This document shows, one piece after another, positions 6,281 through 13,423 of a stretch of DNA of 13,423 nt. A program made the position numbers and the translations under genes. The stretch is from Treponema sp. UBA4319 (GTDB lineage Bacteria > Spirochaetota > Spirochaetia > Treponematales > Treponemataceae), in assembly GCA_002393865.1 (NCBI GenBank), contig DGUD01000112.1:1-13423 (forward strand). The letters are read 5' to 3'. Every line of letters begins with the position of its first letter. Position 1 is the stretch's first letter. Below the pieces are notes generated by a model. It saw only the letters and a list, made by a program, of their open reading frames with translations. It did no database searches and was not told where the DNA came from.

Positions 6281-7430
6281 GAACCGAGCGCAGAATGGCA
6301 AGCCCCTCGTCTATCTGCTTGCGGGGAATATTCAGCGGCGGCACAAGGCGCAGCGTATCCGTGCCCGCCGTAGAGAAGAGGAGCCCCGCATCCAGCGCGG
6401 CTTTCTCGTAGGCAACGGGATCGCCCGACACCTGCACGCCGGTCATCAGTCCAAGGCCGCGCACATCCTTCACCACGGGCAGCCCCCAGTTCCGTATCTG
6501 GCTACGCATATAATCGCCCTTCTCCGTCACGTGCTCCAGGAAATCCGGGGATGTCAGCTTTTTGAGCACCACGCGGGCCGCCGCGCAGGCAAGCGGATTG
6601 CCGCCAAAGGTGGACTGATGGTCTCCCGCCTGAAAGACCCCGGCAGCTTTTCCGCGGAACAGGCATGCGCCCATCGGCACACCACCGGCAATTCCTTTCG
6701 CGAGCGTCACCACCTCCGGGTTGAACTGGAGCTGCTCGCTCGCAAGCAGGCTGCCCGTCCGCCCCATGCCGGTCTGCACCTCGTCGGCGATGACGATAGC
6801 CCCCGCATCGCGGGCAGCCTTGGCGGCCGCCTGCGCCCACTGCGGGTCAACAAGGATAACGCCGCCCTCGCCCTGCACGCATTCCAGCATGAAAGCGGCG
6901 GTCGTGTCGTCAAAAGCCGTCTTGAGCGAGTCGTAGTCGTTTGCCTGAATCGTCTTAAAACCTTCCGGGTACGGGGCAAAGCATTCCGGGTGGAATTTGT
7001 CCTGCCCGGTGGCGCGCAGCGTGGCGAGCGTCCGCCCGTGGAAGGAATGCTCCAGCGTGACAATGGTCTTGCGGGCACTGCCGCCGTTCAGCTGTCCATA
7101 TTTGCGGGCAAGCTTGATAGCCGCCTCGTTCGCCTCGGCGCCGCTGTTGCAGAAATACACGCCGTCAAAACCGGTCGCCTTCATCAGCGCTTCTGCGTAA
7201 GCATTGCCGGCATCGCTCATAAAGTAGTTGCAGATGTGTATCTGGCGCCCCGCCTGCTTTTTGATTGCGCGGACAAGGGGGCTGTAGCTGTGCCCCAGGC
7301 AGTTTACGGCGATACCCGCCAGAAAATCGATGTATTTTTTTCCGTTGACATCCTTTACGACGGAGCCCTTGCCGGACTTGAACGTTACGTCAAAGGAACC
7401 GTAATTGTTCACAATAATCTTGCTTCCCAT
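6270..7430 (-). CDS. argD: Acetylornithine aminotransferase
   Basis: A 386-residue PLP-dependent class III aminotransferase that interconverts N-acetylglutamate 5-semialdehyde and N2-acetylornithine using glutamate. Visible motifs are CNSGAEANEAAIKLAR (94-109) for the PLP phosphate, HSFHGRT (128-134), CVQGEGG (184-190), ADEVQTGMGRTG (215-226) with D216 against the pyridine nitrogen, TLAKGIAGGVPMGA (242-255) with the Schiff-base lysine K245, and STFGGNPL (273-280). The length is normal for the family. GGGG lies 6 nt before the ATG. It follows argB by 144 nt on the same strand without a clear terminator, so it is probably the third gene of argJBD. Since argJ recycles the acetyl group, acetylornithine is the expected substrate. 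Related enzymes also act as succinyldiaminopimelate or ornithine aminotransferases, so a second role with the nearby dapB/lysC is possible but unproven. Confidence 0.93.
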   Translation of the reverse strand: MGSKIIVNNYGSFDVTFKSGKGSVVKDVNGKKYIDFLAGIAVNCLGHSYSPLVRAIKKQAGRQIHICNYFMSDAGNAYAEALMKATGFDGVYFCNSGAEANEAAIKLARKYGQLNGGSARKTIVTLEHSFHGRTLATLRATGQDKFHPECFAPYPEGFKTIQANDYDSLKTAFDDTTAAFMLECVQGEGGVILVDPQWAQAAAKAARDAGAIVIADEVQTGMGRTGSLLASEQLQFNPEVVTLAKGIAGGVPMGACLFRGKAAGVFQAGDHQSTFGGNPLACAAARVVLKKLTSPDFLEHVTEKGDYMRSQIRNWGLPVVKDVRGLGLMTGVQVSGDPVAYEKAALDAGLLFSTAGTDTLRLVPPLNIPRKQIDEGLAILRSVLEK

Positions 7431-7436
7431 AAAAAT

Positions 7437-7440
7437 CCCC
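7437..7440 (-). promoter_or_regulatory. argD ribosome binding site
   Basis: GGGG ends 6 nt before the argD ATG. It fixes this start and contrasts with the missing Shine-Dalgarno of the next gene downstream. The rest of the 144-nt argB-argD gap holds a 7-bp hairpin (AGCCGGA with TCCGGCT) and no promoter I would defend. Confidence 0.65.
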
Positions 7441-7574
7441 GTGCAGTCGCCTGCAAGCTAGCGCCAGCTCCAAACGTTCATCACGTTGAGACTGACTAAA
7501 AAACATACTACATTGCGCTCTTTACGCCGACCAGCCGGAATTCCCAAAGCCGTCCGGCTCCAGAGCATTCCATT

Positions 7575-8471
7575 TTAGTAAATCATCGTGCCGATGCCGC
7601 GGTCGCTGAACATCTCGATGAGCAGCGAGTGCGGAACACGTCCGTCAATGATGTGCGTGCGCGGAACACCGCCGTTGCGGGCAAGCAGGCAGCATTCGAT
7701 TTTGGGTATCATGCCGCCCGCAATCGTGCCGTCTTTGATGAGCGCATCGACATCCGCCACATGTATACGCTGGATGAGCGAGGAAGAATCGTTCACGTCG
7801 CGCAGAACCCCCGGAACATTGGTCAGCTGTACGAATTTCTCCGCGCCCAGCGCTACGGCTATCTTTGCGGCGGCGGTATCAGCGTTGATATTGTAGCGGT
7901 TGATGTCGCCGTCCTCTCCCAGCGCCACCGTAGAGACGACGGGGATAAAGCCCTGCTGCAGCAGCGACTGGATGATTTCCGGGCGGACTTCCGTCACCTC
8001 GCCCACAAAGCCCAGATCCGCCCCGTCTTTCTGGATGCGGCGCGCGCGCAGCAGCCCGGAATCCACGCCGCTCAGGCCGACCGCCTTGCCGCCGTTCTGC
8101 AGCAGCATACCTACAATATCCTTGTTCAGCTTGCCGGTCAGAACCATCTGCACGATCTCCATCGTCTCGGAGTCGGTGTAGCGCAGCCCGTTCACGAACC
8201 TGCTCTCCTTGCCGACGCGCTCCAGCATGTGGTTTATCTCCGGACCGCCGCCGTGCACGAGCACCACATGGATTCCCACCGTGCTCAGCAGCACGATATC
8301 CTCCATCACGTTCGCCTTCAGCTGCTCGTTGAGCATCGCGTTCCCGCCGTACTTGACGACAATGGTCTTGCCGCACCAGTGCCTGAAATACGGCAGCGCC
8401 TGCACCAGCACGCCGGCCCAGTGCGCGTTGTCAAGGCGCGGGTCAGCCTCGTTATTCTCTCTATCTTCCAT
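7575..8471 (-). CDS. argB: Acetylglutamate kinase
   Basis: A 298-residue kinase that phosphorylates N-acetylglutamate at its gamma-carboxyl with ATP. Motifs: VVKYGGNAM (38-46) with K40, VHGGGPEI (72-79), VNGLRYTD (93-100), the nucleotide-site segment [12 protein letters not shown] (194-205) and GGMIPKIE (252-259) with K257. Residues 1-33 form an N-terminal extension ending [12 protein letters not shown], the extra helix typical of hexameric arginine-sensitive enzymes. Arginine feedback at this step is therefore likely and fits a pathway with argJ. The frame stays open to 8570 with a GTG right after the argJ stop, but homology begins at MEDRENN, and GGAGG lies 11 nt before the ATG at 8471. I therefore use 8471, leaving a 99-nt gap to argJ that contains a strong hairpin. 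Confidence 0.94.
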   Translation of the reverse strand: MEDRENNEADPRLDNAHWAGVLVQALPYFRHWCGKTIVVKYGGNAMLNEQLKANVMEDIVLLSTVGIHVVLVHGGGPEINHMLERVGKESRFVNGLRYTDSETMEIVQMVLTGKLNKDIVGMLLQNGGKAVGLSGVDSGLLRARRIQKDGADLGFVGEVTEVRPEIIQSLLQQGFIPVVSTVALGEDGDINRYNINADTAAAKIAVALGAEKFVQLTNVPGVLRDVNDSSSLIQRIHVADVDALIKDGTIAGGMIPKIECCLLARNGGVPRTHIIDGRVPHSLLIEMFSDRGIGTMIY

Positions 8472-8482
8472 AAAAATGCATG

Positions 8483-8487
8483 CCTCC
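8483..8487 (-). promoter_or_regulatory. argB ribosome binding site
   Basis: GGAGG, 11 nt before the ATG at 8471, decides for the shorter argB start over the GTG that directly follows the argJ stop. Confidence 0.7.
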
Positions 8488-8501
8488 AGCAAGGAATAGA
8501 C

Positions 8502-8529
8502 CTGTCCGGAAAGAAAAGCTTCCGGACAG
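8502..8529 (-). other. Strong stem-loop between argJ and argB
   Basis: CTGTCCGGAA and TTCCGGACAG are perfectly complementary 10-nt arms around an 8-nt loop. The hairpin lies in the 99-nt gap after argJ and 14 nt before the argB ribosome binding site. Neither strand has a T tract after it, so it is not a classical terminator. It could protect the 3' end of the argJ mRNA, be a processing site, or set the argJ:argB ratio. Confidence 0.6.
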
Positions 8530-8570
8530 CTCAGGGATTCCGGTAGCCGCCCCGATTGCGCGGGCAGCAC

Positions 8571-9839
8571 CTATGTCCGGTAGTCCCCGTTGATTTTCAC
8601 GTAGTCGTAGGTAAGGTCGCAGCCCCATGCAGTACCAGAGGCATCTCCGTCGCCGCACTGCACAAGAATCTCCACTGCCTCCTCGTGCATGATTGCGCTC
8701 GCCTCAGCCTCGTCAAATTCCAGCGGGACGCCGTCCCTGAAGACCTGCACGGAATGCTCACCGTGCACGGAGAAGGGCTTGCGCTCGTCAAAGTAGCGCT
8801 TTGTACCCGGTACGCTCGTAAACCAGATGCTTGTCTTGTCAGGGTCAAAGGCGATGCCGCTGTAGCCCATGGCGCACAAAAAGCGCCCGAAGTTTGCGTC
8901 GCAGCCGAACATCGCCGCCTTCACCAGTGAAGAGGAGATGACGGCTTTTGCGAGCGCGCGGGCATCGGCAACAGACTTTGCGCCGTGCACGTTGCATTCG
9001 ATAAGGCGGGTCGCGCCTTCACCATCGGCGGCTATCTTCATCGCCATCCGCGTATTGAGCGCATCCAGCGCCGCAAGGAAGGAGTCAAAATCGGCTCCCT
9101 CGGAAGTAATCTCACTGTTGCCCGCCATGCCGTTGGCAAGCACGGTCAGCGTGTCGTTGGTGCTCGTGTCGCCATCCACGGAGACGCAGTTGTAGGTGCC
9201 CTCGACGCTCTTCCGCAAAGCCTTGTCCAACATGGCGGCGGAGATGGCGCAGTCGGTCGTGACAAACGCGAGCATGGTTCCCAGATTGATATGTATCATG
9301 CCGCTGCCCTTGCACATAGCTCCGATACGGACGGTTTTGCCGCCGATGAGCGTCTCTACCGCGCACTCCTTGAACTGCGTGTCAGTCGTCATGATGGCGA
9401 CGCGGGCAGCCTCGTGCCCCTGCTTGCTGAGCCCGGCGGCAAGCTCATGCATGTGCGCCTCTATCTTCTCCACGGGGAGCTGCTGCCCGATAACGCCCGT
9501 AGAGCAGACAATAACGCTGTCTGCCGGAATACCGAGCTCACCCGCCGCGGAACGCGCCATGCGGAGCGCAGTCTCGGCTCCCTGCACGCCGGTGCAGGCA
9601 TTTGCGTTGCCGGAGTTCGCGATGACAGCCTGCGCGCGGCCATCCGCAATGTGCCGCATCGAAAGCTTTACGCTTTCCGCCTTGACACGGTTCCGGGTAA
9701 AAACACCCGCCACCGTACAGGGCTTCTCGCTGAATACAAGCGCCGTATCGTTCTTTGTGCGCCCGGCCTTTATGCCGCACAGTATCCCGTTCGCGGTAAA
9801 CCCGACCGGAGCCGTCACCCCGCCGTCAACAAACTGCAT
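8571..9839 (-). CDS. argJ: Bifunctional ornithine acetyltransferase / N-acetylglutamate synthase
   Basis: A 422-residue self-cleaving enzyme of the cyclic arginine pathway. It moves the acetyl group from N-acetylornithine to glutamate, releasing ornithine; bifunctional forms also use acetyl-CoA. The precursor splits before a threonine that becomes the nucleophile. Here the site is GMIHINLGTMLAFVTTD, so the cut should fall before T188, giving alpha (about 187 residues) and beta chains. Most family members have Ala-Thr; here it is Gly-Thr. KGSGMIH (177-183) and the C-terminal WGCDLTYDYVKINGDYRT are canonical, so the gene is complete. A GTG at 9848 is in frame, but GGAGG lies 8 nt before the ATG at 9839 and only about 1 nt before the GTG, so 9839 is the start. 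It is first in argJ-argB-argD and has its own promoter. No argA is visible. Mono- or bifunctionality cannot be judged from sequence. Confidence 0.95.
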   Translation of the reverse strand: MQFVDGGVTAPVGFTANGILCGIKAGRTKNDTALVFSEKPCTVAGVFTRNRVKAESVKLSMRHIADGRAQAVIANSGNANACTGVQGAETALRMARSAAGELGIPADSVIVCSTGVIGQQLPVEKIEAHMHELAAGLSKQGHEAARVAIMTTDTQFKECAVETLIGGKTVRIGAMCKGSGMIHINLGTMLAFVTTDCAISAAMLDKALRKSVEGTYNCVSVDGDTSTNDTLTVLANGMAGNSEITSEGADFDSFLAALDALNTRMAMKIAADGEGATRLIECNVHGAKSVADARALAKAVISSSLVKAAMFGCDANFGRFLCAMGYSGIAFDPDKTSIWFTSVPGTKRYFDERKPFSVHGEHSVQVFRDGVPLEFDEAEASAIMHEEAVEILVQCGDGDASGTAWGCDLTYDYVKINGDYRT

Positions 9840-9910
9840 GTCATGCACCTCCGTCTCGCTTTTTTATGGAGCTCGTTCCAAAACCAATGCGCTTCTGAAA
9901 CTTGCCCATA

Positions 9911-9939
9911 ATCATAACCGAAAAGGACTGCTTAGACAA
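9911..9939 (-). promoter_or_regulatory. Probable argJBD promoter
   Basis: TTGTCT (9939-9934), a 17-nt spacer and TATGAT (9916-9911) give 4/6 and 5/6 matches to consensus. Transcription would begin near 9904, leaving a 5' UTR of about 65 nt with a GGAGG Shine-Dalgarno. The four leaderless-type promoters in this window differ in this respect. I see no arginine-rich leader ORF and no clear ArgR-type box. Confidence 0.6.
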
Positions 9940-10035
9940 TAGGAAGGAAGCAGAAAAGGCGGAAGCCCCGCTCTGCGGCTGTCCGGAAAGCACGCGCGCT
10001 CCGTACAGCGCCCGCCGTTTGCAGGCAGAAGCCCC

Positions 10036-10932
10036 TTAGCCGCGGGGAGCCTTGGCGGGATCGACAGGGGTGGATTTGAGGAATACCATGAGGGAAATCT
10101 GCGACGTGCCCTTGATACTGTCCGTGCCGGCAGTACCGAGCGTGTCGCCAAAGACGACGTAATCGCCTTTCTTTACTTTGATGCTGCCGAGCCCGGAATA
10201 CGCGTAGATGTAGCCGGTCTTAGACTGTACGAACACGACCTGCCCGTAGCCCCGGTAGCTTCCGGTATACATGACGGTTCCGGCACGGATGGACTTGACA
10301 TCCTCGTCTTTCTCGGCGGAAAGGTGCACGCCGCTCACTTTGCCCGTCGTATAGGTCACCACCGGATGCTGCACCGGCCACGTCAGCGAGGAATCCCCCT
10401 TCTTGGAGGAATAGCTGCGCGGGTCGCTCGACGGCAGGTCGGGAAGATCCGCGTTGTCGGTGTCCAGGATAGTCACGGGAATCTTCAGCTTCTGCCCCAC
10501 CAGCAGGCGGCTTTCATCGGAAAGATTGTTCAACGATTTAAGTTTTGCTACAGATATATCATTTACTTTGGCGATATGATAGAGCGTATCCCCGCTCTGC
10601 ACGGTATACACGTCATATTCACGGGAAGCCGTGGCGGCCGGGGATGCGGCCGGAGCCTGCGCGGGTCTTGCGGCGCTCCCGCCCGTAGTCTCCTTGCTCT
10701 GGCCAGCCTGCGGAATAGAAAGCTTCTGCCCTACCCGTATGATGGAATTCTGAGATATACTGTTCGCCTCGCAAATCTGGTTGACCGACACGCCGTACTT
10801 CCTGCCGATGGAATACAGCGTCTCGTCCTTTGCGACAACATGAGTCACGGACGTTTGCGCTGCGACGGCACAGAGACCCCGCAGCGTCAGGAAAATCAGG
10901 AATACGGCAGTTTTTTTTGAGATAGTGAACAT
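10036..10932 (-). CDS. Secreted LysM protein with a degenerate LytM/M23 domain
   Basis: A 298-residue envelope protein. Residues 1-25 are a signal peptide (MFTISKK, a hydrophobic core, then AVAA before Q26). Two LysM peptidoglycan-binding domains follow: about 30-74 (HVVAKDETLYSIGRKYGVS to LSIP) and 108-152 (VYTVQSGDTLYHIAKV to LKIP), joined by an Ala/Pro linker. Residues about 185-291 fold like M23/LytM (WPVQHPV, RAGTVMYTGSYRGYGQVVFV, VKKGDYVVFGDTLGTAG). The zinc ligands are missing: no HxxxD after the first strand, and QISLMVF stands where HLHFE is expected. It is therefore probably a non-catalytic LytM factor like NlpD or EnvC, which activate amidases at the septum. An in-frame ATG at 10944 (302 residues) also has a possible AAGGA; I chose 10932 because GGAG lies 6 nt before it. 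The frame is open to 11061, but that region has no homology. Confidence 0.8.
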   Translation of the reverse strand: MFTISKKTAVFLIFLTLRGLCAVAAQTSVTHVVAKDETLYSIGRKYGVSVNQICEANSISQNSIIRVGQKLSIPQAGQSKETTGGSAARPAQAPAASPAATASREYDVYTVQSGDTLYHIAKVNDISVAKLKSLNNLSDESRLLVGQKLKIPVTILDTDNADLPDLPSSDPRSYSSKKGDSSLTWPVQHPVVTYTTGKVSGVHLSAEKDEDVKSIRAGTVMYTGSYRGYGQVVFVQSKTGYIYAYSGLGSIKVKKGDYVVFGDTLGTAGTDSIKGTSQISLMVFLKSTPVDPAKAPRG

Positions 10933-11081
10933 ACATGACTCCATATCATCCTTAGTATCGGCAAAAAAGAGCCATGAAATGAACAGCTTTTCGCCCGCAA
11001 AGCAGGCATCCGGCTGGCGGGAATCCGTCACGTTAGCCGCAAATCCTTGTTTTGCAAGCAATAAGCAAAAGAAGCGTCTTC

Positions 11082-11873
11082 CTAGAACATTCCCGGAAAG
11101 ACGTCGTTCATGCCGTACACGCGGCCGGGCTGCAAGCTGCCCTCCGAGAGCATACGGCGCAGGTTCTCCAGCGCGTGGACGGCACCGTTCGCAAAGCCCT
11201 GCCTGCTGCGGGCAGTATGGGTAAGCTCAATGGTGTCCGCGGCAGAGTCAAAGAACACGGTGTGGGTTCCCGGCACCGTGCCGCAGCGCGTTGACGACAC
11301 GTGCAGCTGCTGCGGCTGCGGGCGCCCGTGGAAGGCGTCCGTCACCAGCTCGGTCTTACGCTTGTTCCCCGCCATAACGCGGCGCGCTATCTCAAGCGCG
11401 GTGCCGGAGGGGCTGTCCGCCTTCTGATTGTGGTGCATTTCCCATACAGCCGTATCGTACTCGGAGAAATTATCCACCAGCCTGGCAGCCTCCTCCACGA
11501 TTCTATAGAACATATTGACGCCGACGGAGAAATTGGCGCTGTGCATGAGCGTGCCCCCGCACGAGGCGGCAAGGGCGCTGACCTCATCAAGCCTGTCCGA
11601 CCAGCCCGTCGTGCCGACGACAATCGGCAGTTTGAGCGGCAGCAGGGCAGCGATGTTCCCCATCACCGATGCGGGATGTGTAAATTCAATCACCCCTTCC
11701 GCGCCGCTGGCGGCAACGGCATCCGCAACGGCCTTGCCGTCTCCCTCCGGGACTTTTACGGAGGCATCGGCCGCAAAGACATCGACGGTCGCGACGACCG
11801 TATGCCCGAAACTGACGGCAGACTGCTCAAGCATGTGCCCCATCTTACCATATCCAACCAATGCAATCTTCAT
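11082..11873 (-). CDS. dapB: 4-hydroxy-tetrahydrodipicolinate reductase
   Basis: A 263-residue cytoplasmic enzyme that reduces hydroxy-tetrahydrodipicolinate with NAD(P)H in the diaminopimelate/lysine pathway. Motifs: GYGKMG (7-12) for the dinucleotide, EFTHP (63-67), GTTGW (87-91), the catalytic EMHHNQKADSPSGTAL (145-160) with H147 and K151, then STRCGTVPGTHTVFF (194-208) and ELTHTARSRQGFANGA (216-231). The length is normal. The frame is open to 11978, inside lysC, but homology starts at MKIALVGYG, with GGGGGG 8 nt before that ATG. It follows lysC by 46 nt with no terminator, so the two are probably co-transcribed, joining the first pathway step to a later one. The 149-nt gap after it holds a 6-bp hairpin (TTTTGC with GCAAAA) without a T tract, so read-through into the LysM gene is possible. 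Confidence 0.96.
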   Translation of the reverse strand: MKIALVGYGKMGHMLEQSAVSFGHTVVATVDVFAADASVKVPEGDGKAVADAVAASGAEGVIEFTHPASVMGNIAALLPLKLPIVVGTTGWSDRLDEVSALAASCGGTLMHSANFSVGVNMFYRIVEEAARLVDNFSEYDTAVWEMHHNQKADSPSGTALEIARRVMAGNKRKTELVTDAFHGRPQPQQLHVSSTRCGTVPGTHTVFFDSAADTIELTHTARSRQGFANGAVHALENLRRMLSEGSLQPGRVYGMNDVFPGMF

Positions 11874-11919
11874 GGACGCTACCCCCCAAAACATAAATCT
11901 GCCGGAAAACGCAGCCAGT

Positions 11920-13245
11920 TCAGCGGAACAAGACCTTATGGAGCACCTGCACCGTCGTGTCGGCCTCGGCGCTGTCAACGATAAAGCTGATGTTCACCTT
12001 GCTGGCGCCCTGGCTTATCATCTGCACATTGATGCCCTGCTCCGCCAGCGCCGTGAATGCGGCCGCAAGGATGCGGCTGGAATGCGACGCGTCGCAGATA
12101 ATCGTGACGATGGCCTTATCCTTCTTTGTCTGCACCTCGGCAACGCGGGCAATGTCCGGGATAACGCCGCTGAGGTCGGTCTTTCCGCTCACCGTAAGGC
12201 TCACGGAGACCTCGGAGGTCGCAATCACATCGATGCAGATATTCCACTTGAGGAACTGGTTGAAGATATGGGCAAGGAAGCCTGCCGCCCCGAACATACC
12301 GCTGGACTGGATGTCTATAAGGGTAATGTTCTTGACGCTCGTAATCGCCGTCACCGGGGGGCGTGCCCCTGAATGCTGCTCGACGATGATAGTCCCCGGG
12401 CTCTTGATGTTGTAGCTGTTCTTTACGCGGACGGGGGTGCCGGATTTGCGGCACGGAATCATGCTGCGGGGATGCAGCACCTGCGCCCCGAACATAGCGA
12501 GCTCCTGTGCCTCCTCGTAGGTGACTTCCGGCACAGGGAAGGCTTCCTTTACCACGCGGGGATCGGTCGTCATGATGCCGTCCACGTCTTTCCATGTCTG
12601 AATCTCATCGACATGCATCGCGGCGCCTATCATCGTGGCGGAAAGGTCGCTGCCGCCACGGCCGAGCGTCGTGATGATACCGTTCTTATCCTTTGCGATA
12701 AAGCCGGTCACCACGGGAATCGCCGTGTCTTTTCCTTCTTTATAGGAAGAAAGCGCGGCCGGAATGCGCTCCCAGACCTCAGGAAGCAGCTCGGCGGACA
12801 TATAATTCGAATCGCTGACCATGCCGATGTCCCATGCATCGTAAAAACGGGCGGGCACATCCAGCGTCTCAAGGTACGCCGCCATCATGCGGACGGACAT
12901 ACGCTCCCCGAAGGACACAAGGTAATCGCGGGTGCGCTTTGTGAGCTCGCGCAGCATGGATATGCCGGTCAGGAGCGTGTGCAGCTCCTCCAGCAGTGCC
13001 CGGATTGAGGGGACATCAATCGCAAGCTCCTGTGCGGTATCATAGTGGAGCTTCTCCACTTTTGCGATATCGACGGTACCTTTTACCGCCAGCTCCGCAG
13101 CCTCAAGGAGATGGTCAGTGGTATCTCCCATTGCACTCAGCACAACGACAGGCTTCTCAGAGGCATAAGCCTGAATGATTGACGCTACATGACGGATACG
13201 CTCTGCATTCGCAACCGAGCTGCCGCCGAACTTCATTACTATCAT
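11920..13245 (-). CDS. lysC: Aspartate kinase (monofunctional, lysine-sensitive type)
   Basis: A 441-residue enzyme that phosphorylates aspartate with ATP, the entry to lysine, diaminopimelate, threonine and methionine. Kinase motifs: KFGGSS (5-10), VVLSAMGDTTD (34-44), SFGERMS (111-117), TTLGRGGSDLSA (192-203) and WKDVDGIMTTDPR (218-230). Two C-terminal ACT domains follow: about 306-370 (ITLIDIQSSGMFGAAGFLAHIF, ATSEVSVSLTV) and 377-440 (AIVTIICDASHSSRI, INVQMISQGASKVNISFIV). No homoserine dehydrogenase is fused. Length and ACT layout match the lysine-inhibited E. coli LysC type, so lysine feedback is likely. No Shine-Dalgarno precedes the ATG; a near-consensus promoter ends 8 nt upstream, leaving no room for a lysine riboswitch. 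Control must then be by feedback or at the promoter, where repeat copy B lies. M4 is an alternative start, but M1 lies where leaderless translation would begin. Confidence 0.95.
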   Translation of the reverse strand: MIVMKFGGSSVANAERIRHVASIIQAYASEKPVVVLSAMGDTTDHLLEAAELAVKGTVDIAKVEKLHYDTAQELAIDVPSIRALLEELHTLLTGISMLRELTKRTRDYLVSFGERMSVRMMAAYLETLDVPARFYDAWDIGMVSDSNYMSAELLPEVWERIPAALSSYKEGKDTAIPVVTGFIAKDKNGIITTLGRGGSDLSATMIGAAMHVDEIQTWKDVDGIMTTDPRVVKEAFPVPEVTYEEAQELAMFGAQVLHPRSMIPCRKSGTPVRVKNSYNIKSPGTIIVEQHSGARPPVTAITSVKNITLIDIQSSGMFGAAGFLAHIFNQFLKWNICIDVIATSEVSVSLTVSGKTDLSGVIPDIARVAEVQTKKDKAIVTIICDASHSSRILAAAFTALAEQGINVQMISQGASKVNISFIVDSAEADTTVQVLHKVLFR

Positions 13246-13253
13246 ACCGCCAC

Positions 13254-13282
13254 ATTATAGCGAATGCGGAATTTTTTCTCAA
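13254..13282 (-). promoter_or_regulatory. lysC-dapB promoter
   Basis: TTGAGA (13282-13277), a 17-nt spacer and a perfect TATAAT (13259-13254). The -10 ends 8 nt before the lysC ATG (13245), so the 5' UTR would be about 0-3 nt. No purine-rich Shine-Dalgarno is present at a usable distance. Confidence 0.82.
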
Positions 13283-13300
13283 TAGAGGGGGAAAAGCCGA

Positions 13301-13407
13301 CACGGAAATCAGTTTTTGTACAGTATTATGACAGGCGTGGAAAAGGAATGCCATGGAGGCAAGTTTTCATATTTTTTTCTATGTTAAGCGACGTGGAGAT
13401 CAGTTTT
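13301..13407 (+). repeat. Intergenic repeat element, copy B, upstream of the lysC promoter
   Basis: This block starts 18 bp upstream of the lysC -35 box and matches the minus-strand reading of 2231-2334 over about 90 nt. It holds three similar 16-nt motifs, all reading plus: CACGGAAATCAGTTTT (13301), CATGGAGGCAAGTTTT (13352) and CGTGGAGATCAGTTTT (13392). In copy A the motif at the corresponding far end is inverted. The element may extend past the window; the 16 nt after it are not interpretable. Confidence 0.65.
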
Positions 13408-13423
13408 GTGTGGAGCGGGAAGG

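Noticed and set aside
7458..7481. Mini-ORF MNVWSWR with two Trp codons in the argB-argD gap, considered as a leader peptide
   Set aside because: Trp does not match an arginine gene, there is no terminator between it and argD, and no convincing promoter precedes it. Probably chance.
9954..9971. Hairpin GCGG-GGCTT-CCGC followed by TTTT after the LysM gene, considered as a terminator
   Set aside because: The stem is only 4 bp, and the T tract is short and interrupted by C. Too weak to call, although a terminator is expected in this 196-nt gap.
11047..11067. Hairpin TTTTGC...GCAAAA after dapB, considered as a terminator
   Set aside because: It is followed by CAAGG with no T tract, and the stem is mostly A-T.
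13246..13300. Lysine riboswitch (L box) upstream of lysC
   Set aside because: The -10 box is 8 nt from the ATG, leaving no room for a structured leader, and none of the expected long stems is present.

Overview
This is a GC-rich (by eye about 58-60 %) bacterial chromosomal segment carrying amino-acid biosynthesis genes, almost all on the minus strand. The organism cannot be named with certainty. The 510-residue secreted protein with a single DxDxDG loop resembles the pallilysin-related adhesins I remember from Treponema, so a spirochaete is my best guess, but this rests on one remembered resemblance. A GC-rich anaerobe of another phylum is not excluded.

Layout on the minus strand, read right to left. 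(1) lysC (aspartate kinase) and dapB (dihydrodipicolinate reductase) form a lysine/diaminopimelate pair. (2) A secreted double-LysM protein has a degenerate LytM/M23 domain. (3) argJ, argB and argD make ornithine by the cyclic acetyl-recycling route. (4) The pallilysin-like protein has its own promoter, whose -35 element lies in the end of argD. (5) On the plus strand, convergent with it and overlapping it by 16 bp, is a cytoplasmic GH36 alpha-galactosidase. (6) Left of the alpha-galactosidase and divergent from it is the aromatic operon: a 36-codon Phe/Tyr-rich leader peptide, an intrinsic terminator, aroF (type I-beta DAHP synthase) and tyrA (prephenate dehydrogenase). It probably runs on past the left edge.

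The main discovery is the aroF-tyrA control region. A leader ORF has 8 Phe or Tyr codons in a 14-codon stretch. It is followed by a 26-nt perfect palindrome with a T tract just before aroF. An 8-nt segment of the leader ORF, just downstream of the Phe/Tyr run, can pair with the 5' arm of the terminator. This is a complete layout for ribosome-mediated attenuation. The leader ORF also looks leaderless: a near-consensus promoter (TTGACA-17-TATAGT) ends 6 nt before the ATG, so transcription should start on the start codon itself.

Two further patterns stand out. Four promoter-proximal ORFs (leader peptide, lysC, alpha-galactosidase, pallilysin-like) have a sigma70-like -10 box only 6-8 nt before the ATG and no Shine-Dalgarno, whereas operon-internal genes (tyrA, aroF, argB, argD, dapB) and argJ have clear ones. 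A diverged element of about 100 bp also occurs twice, directly upstream of the aroF-leader promoter and of the lysC promoter. In each copy it carries three versions of a 16-nt motif (consensus CRYGGARRYCARTTTT).
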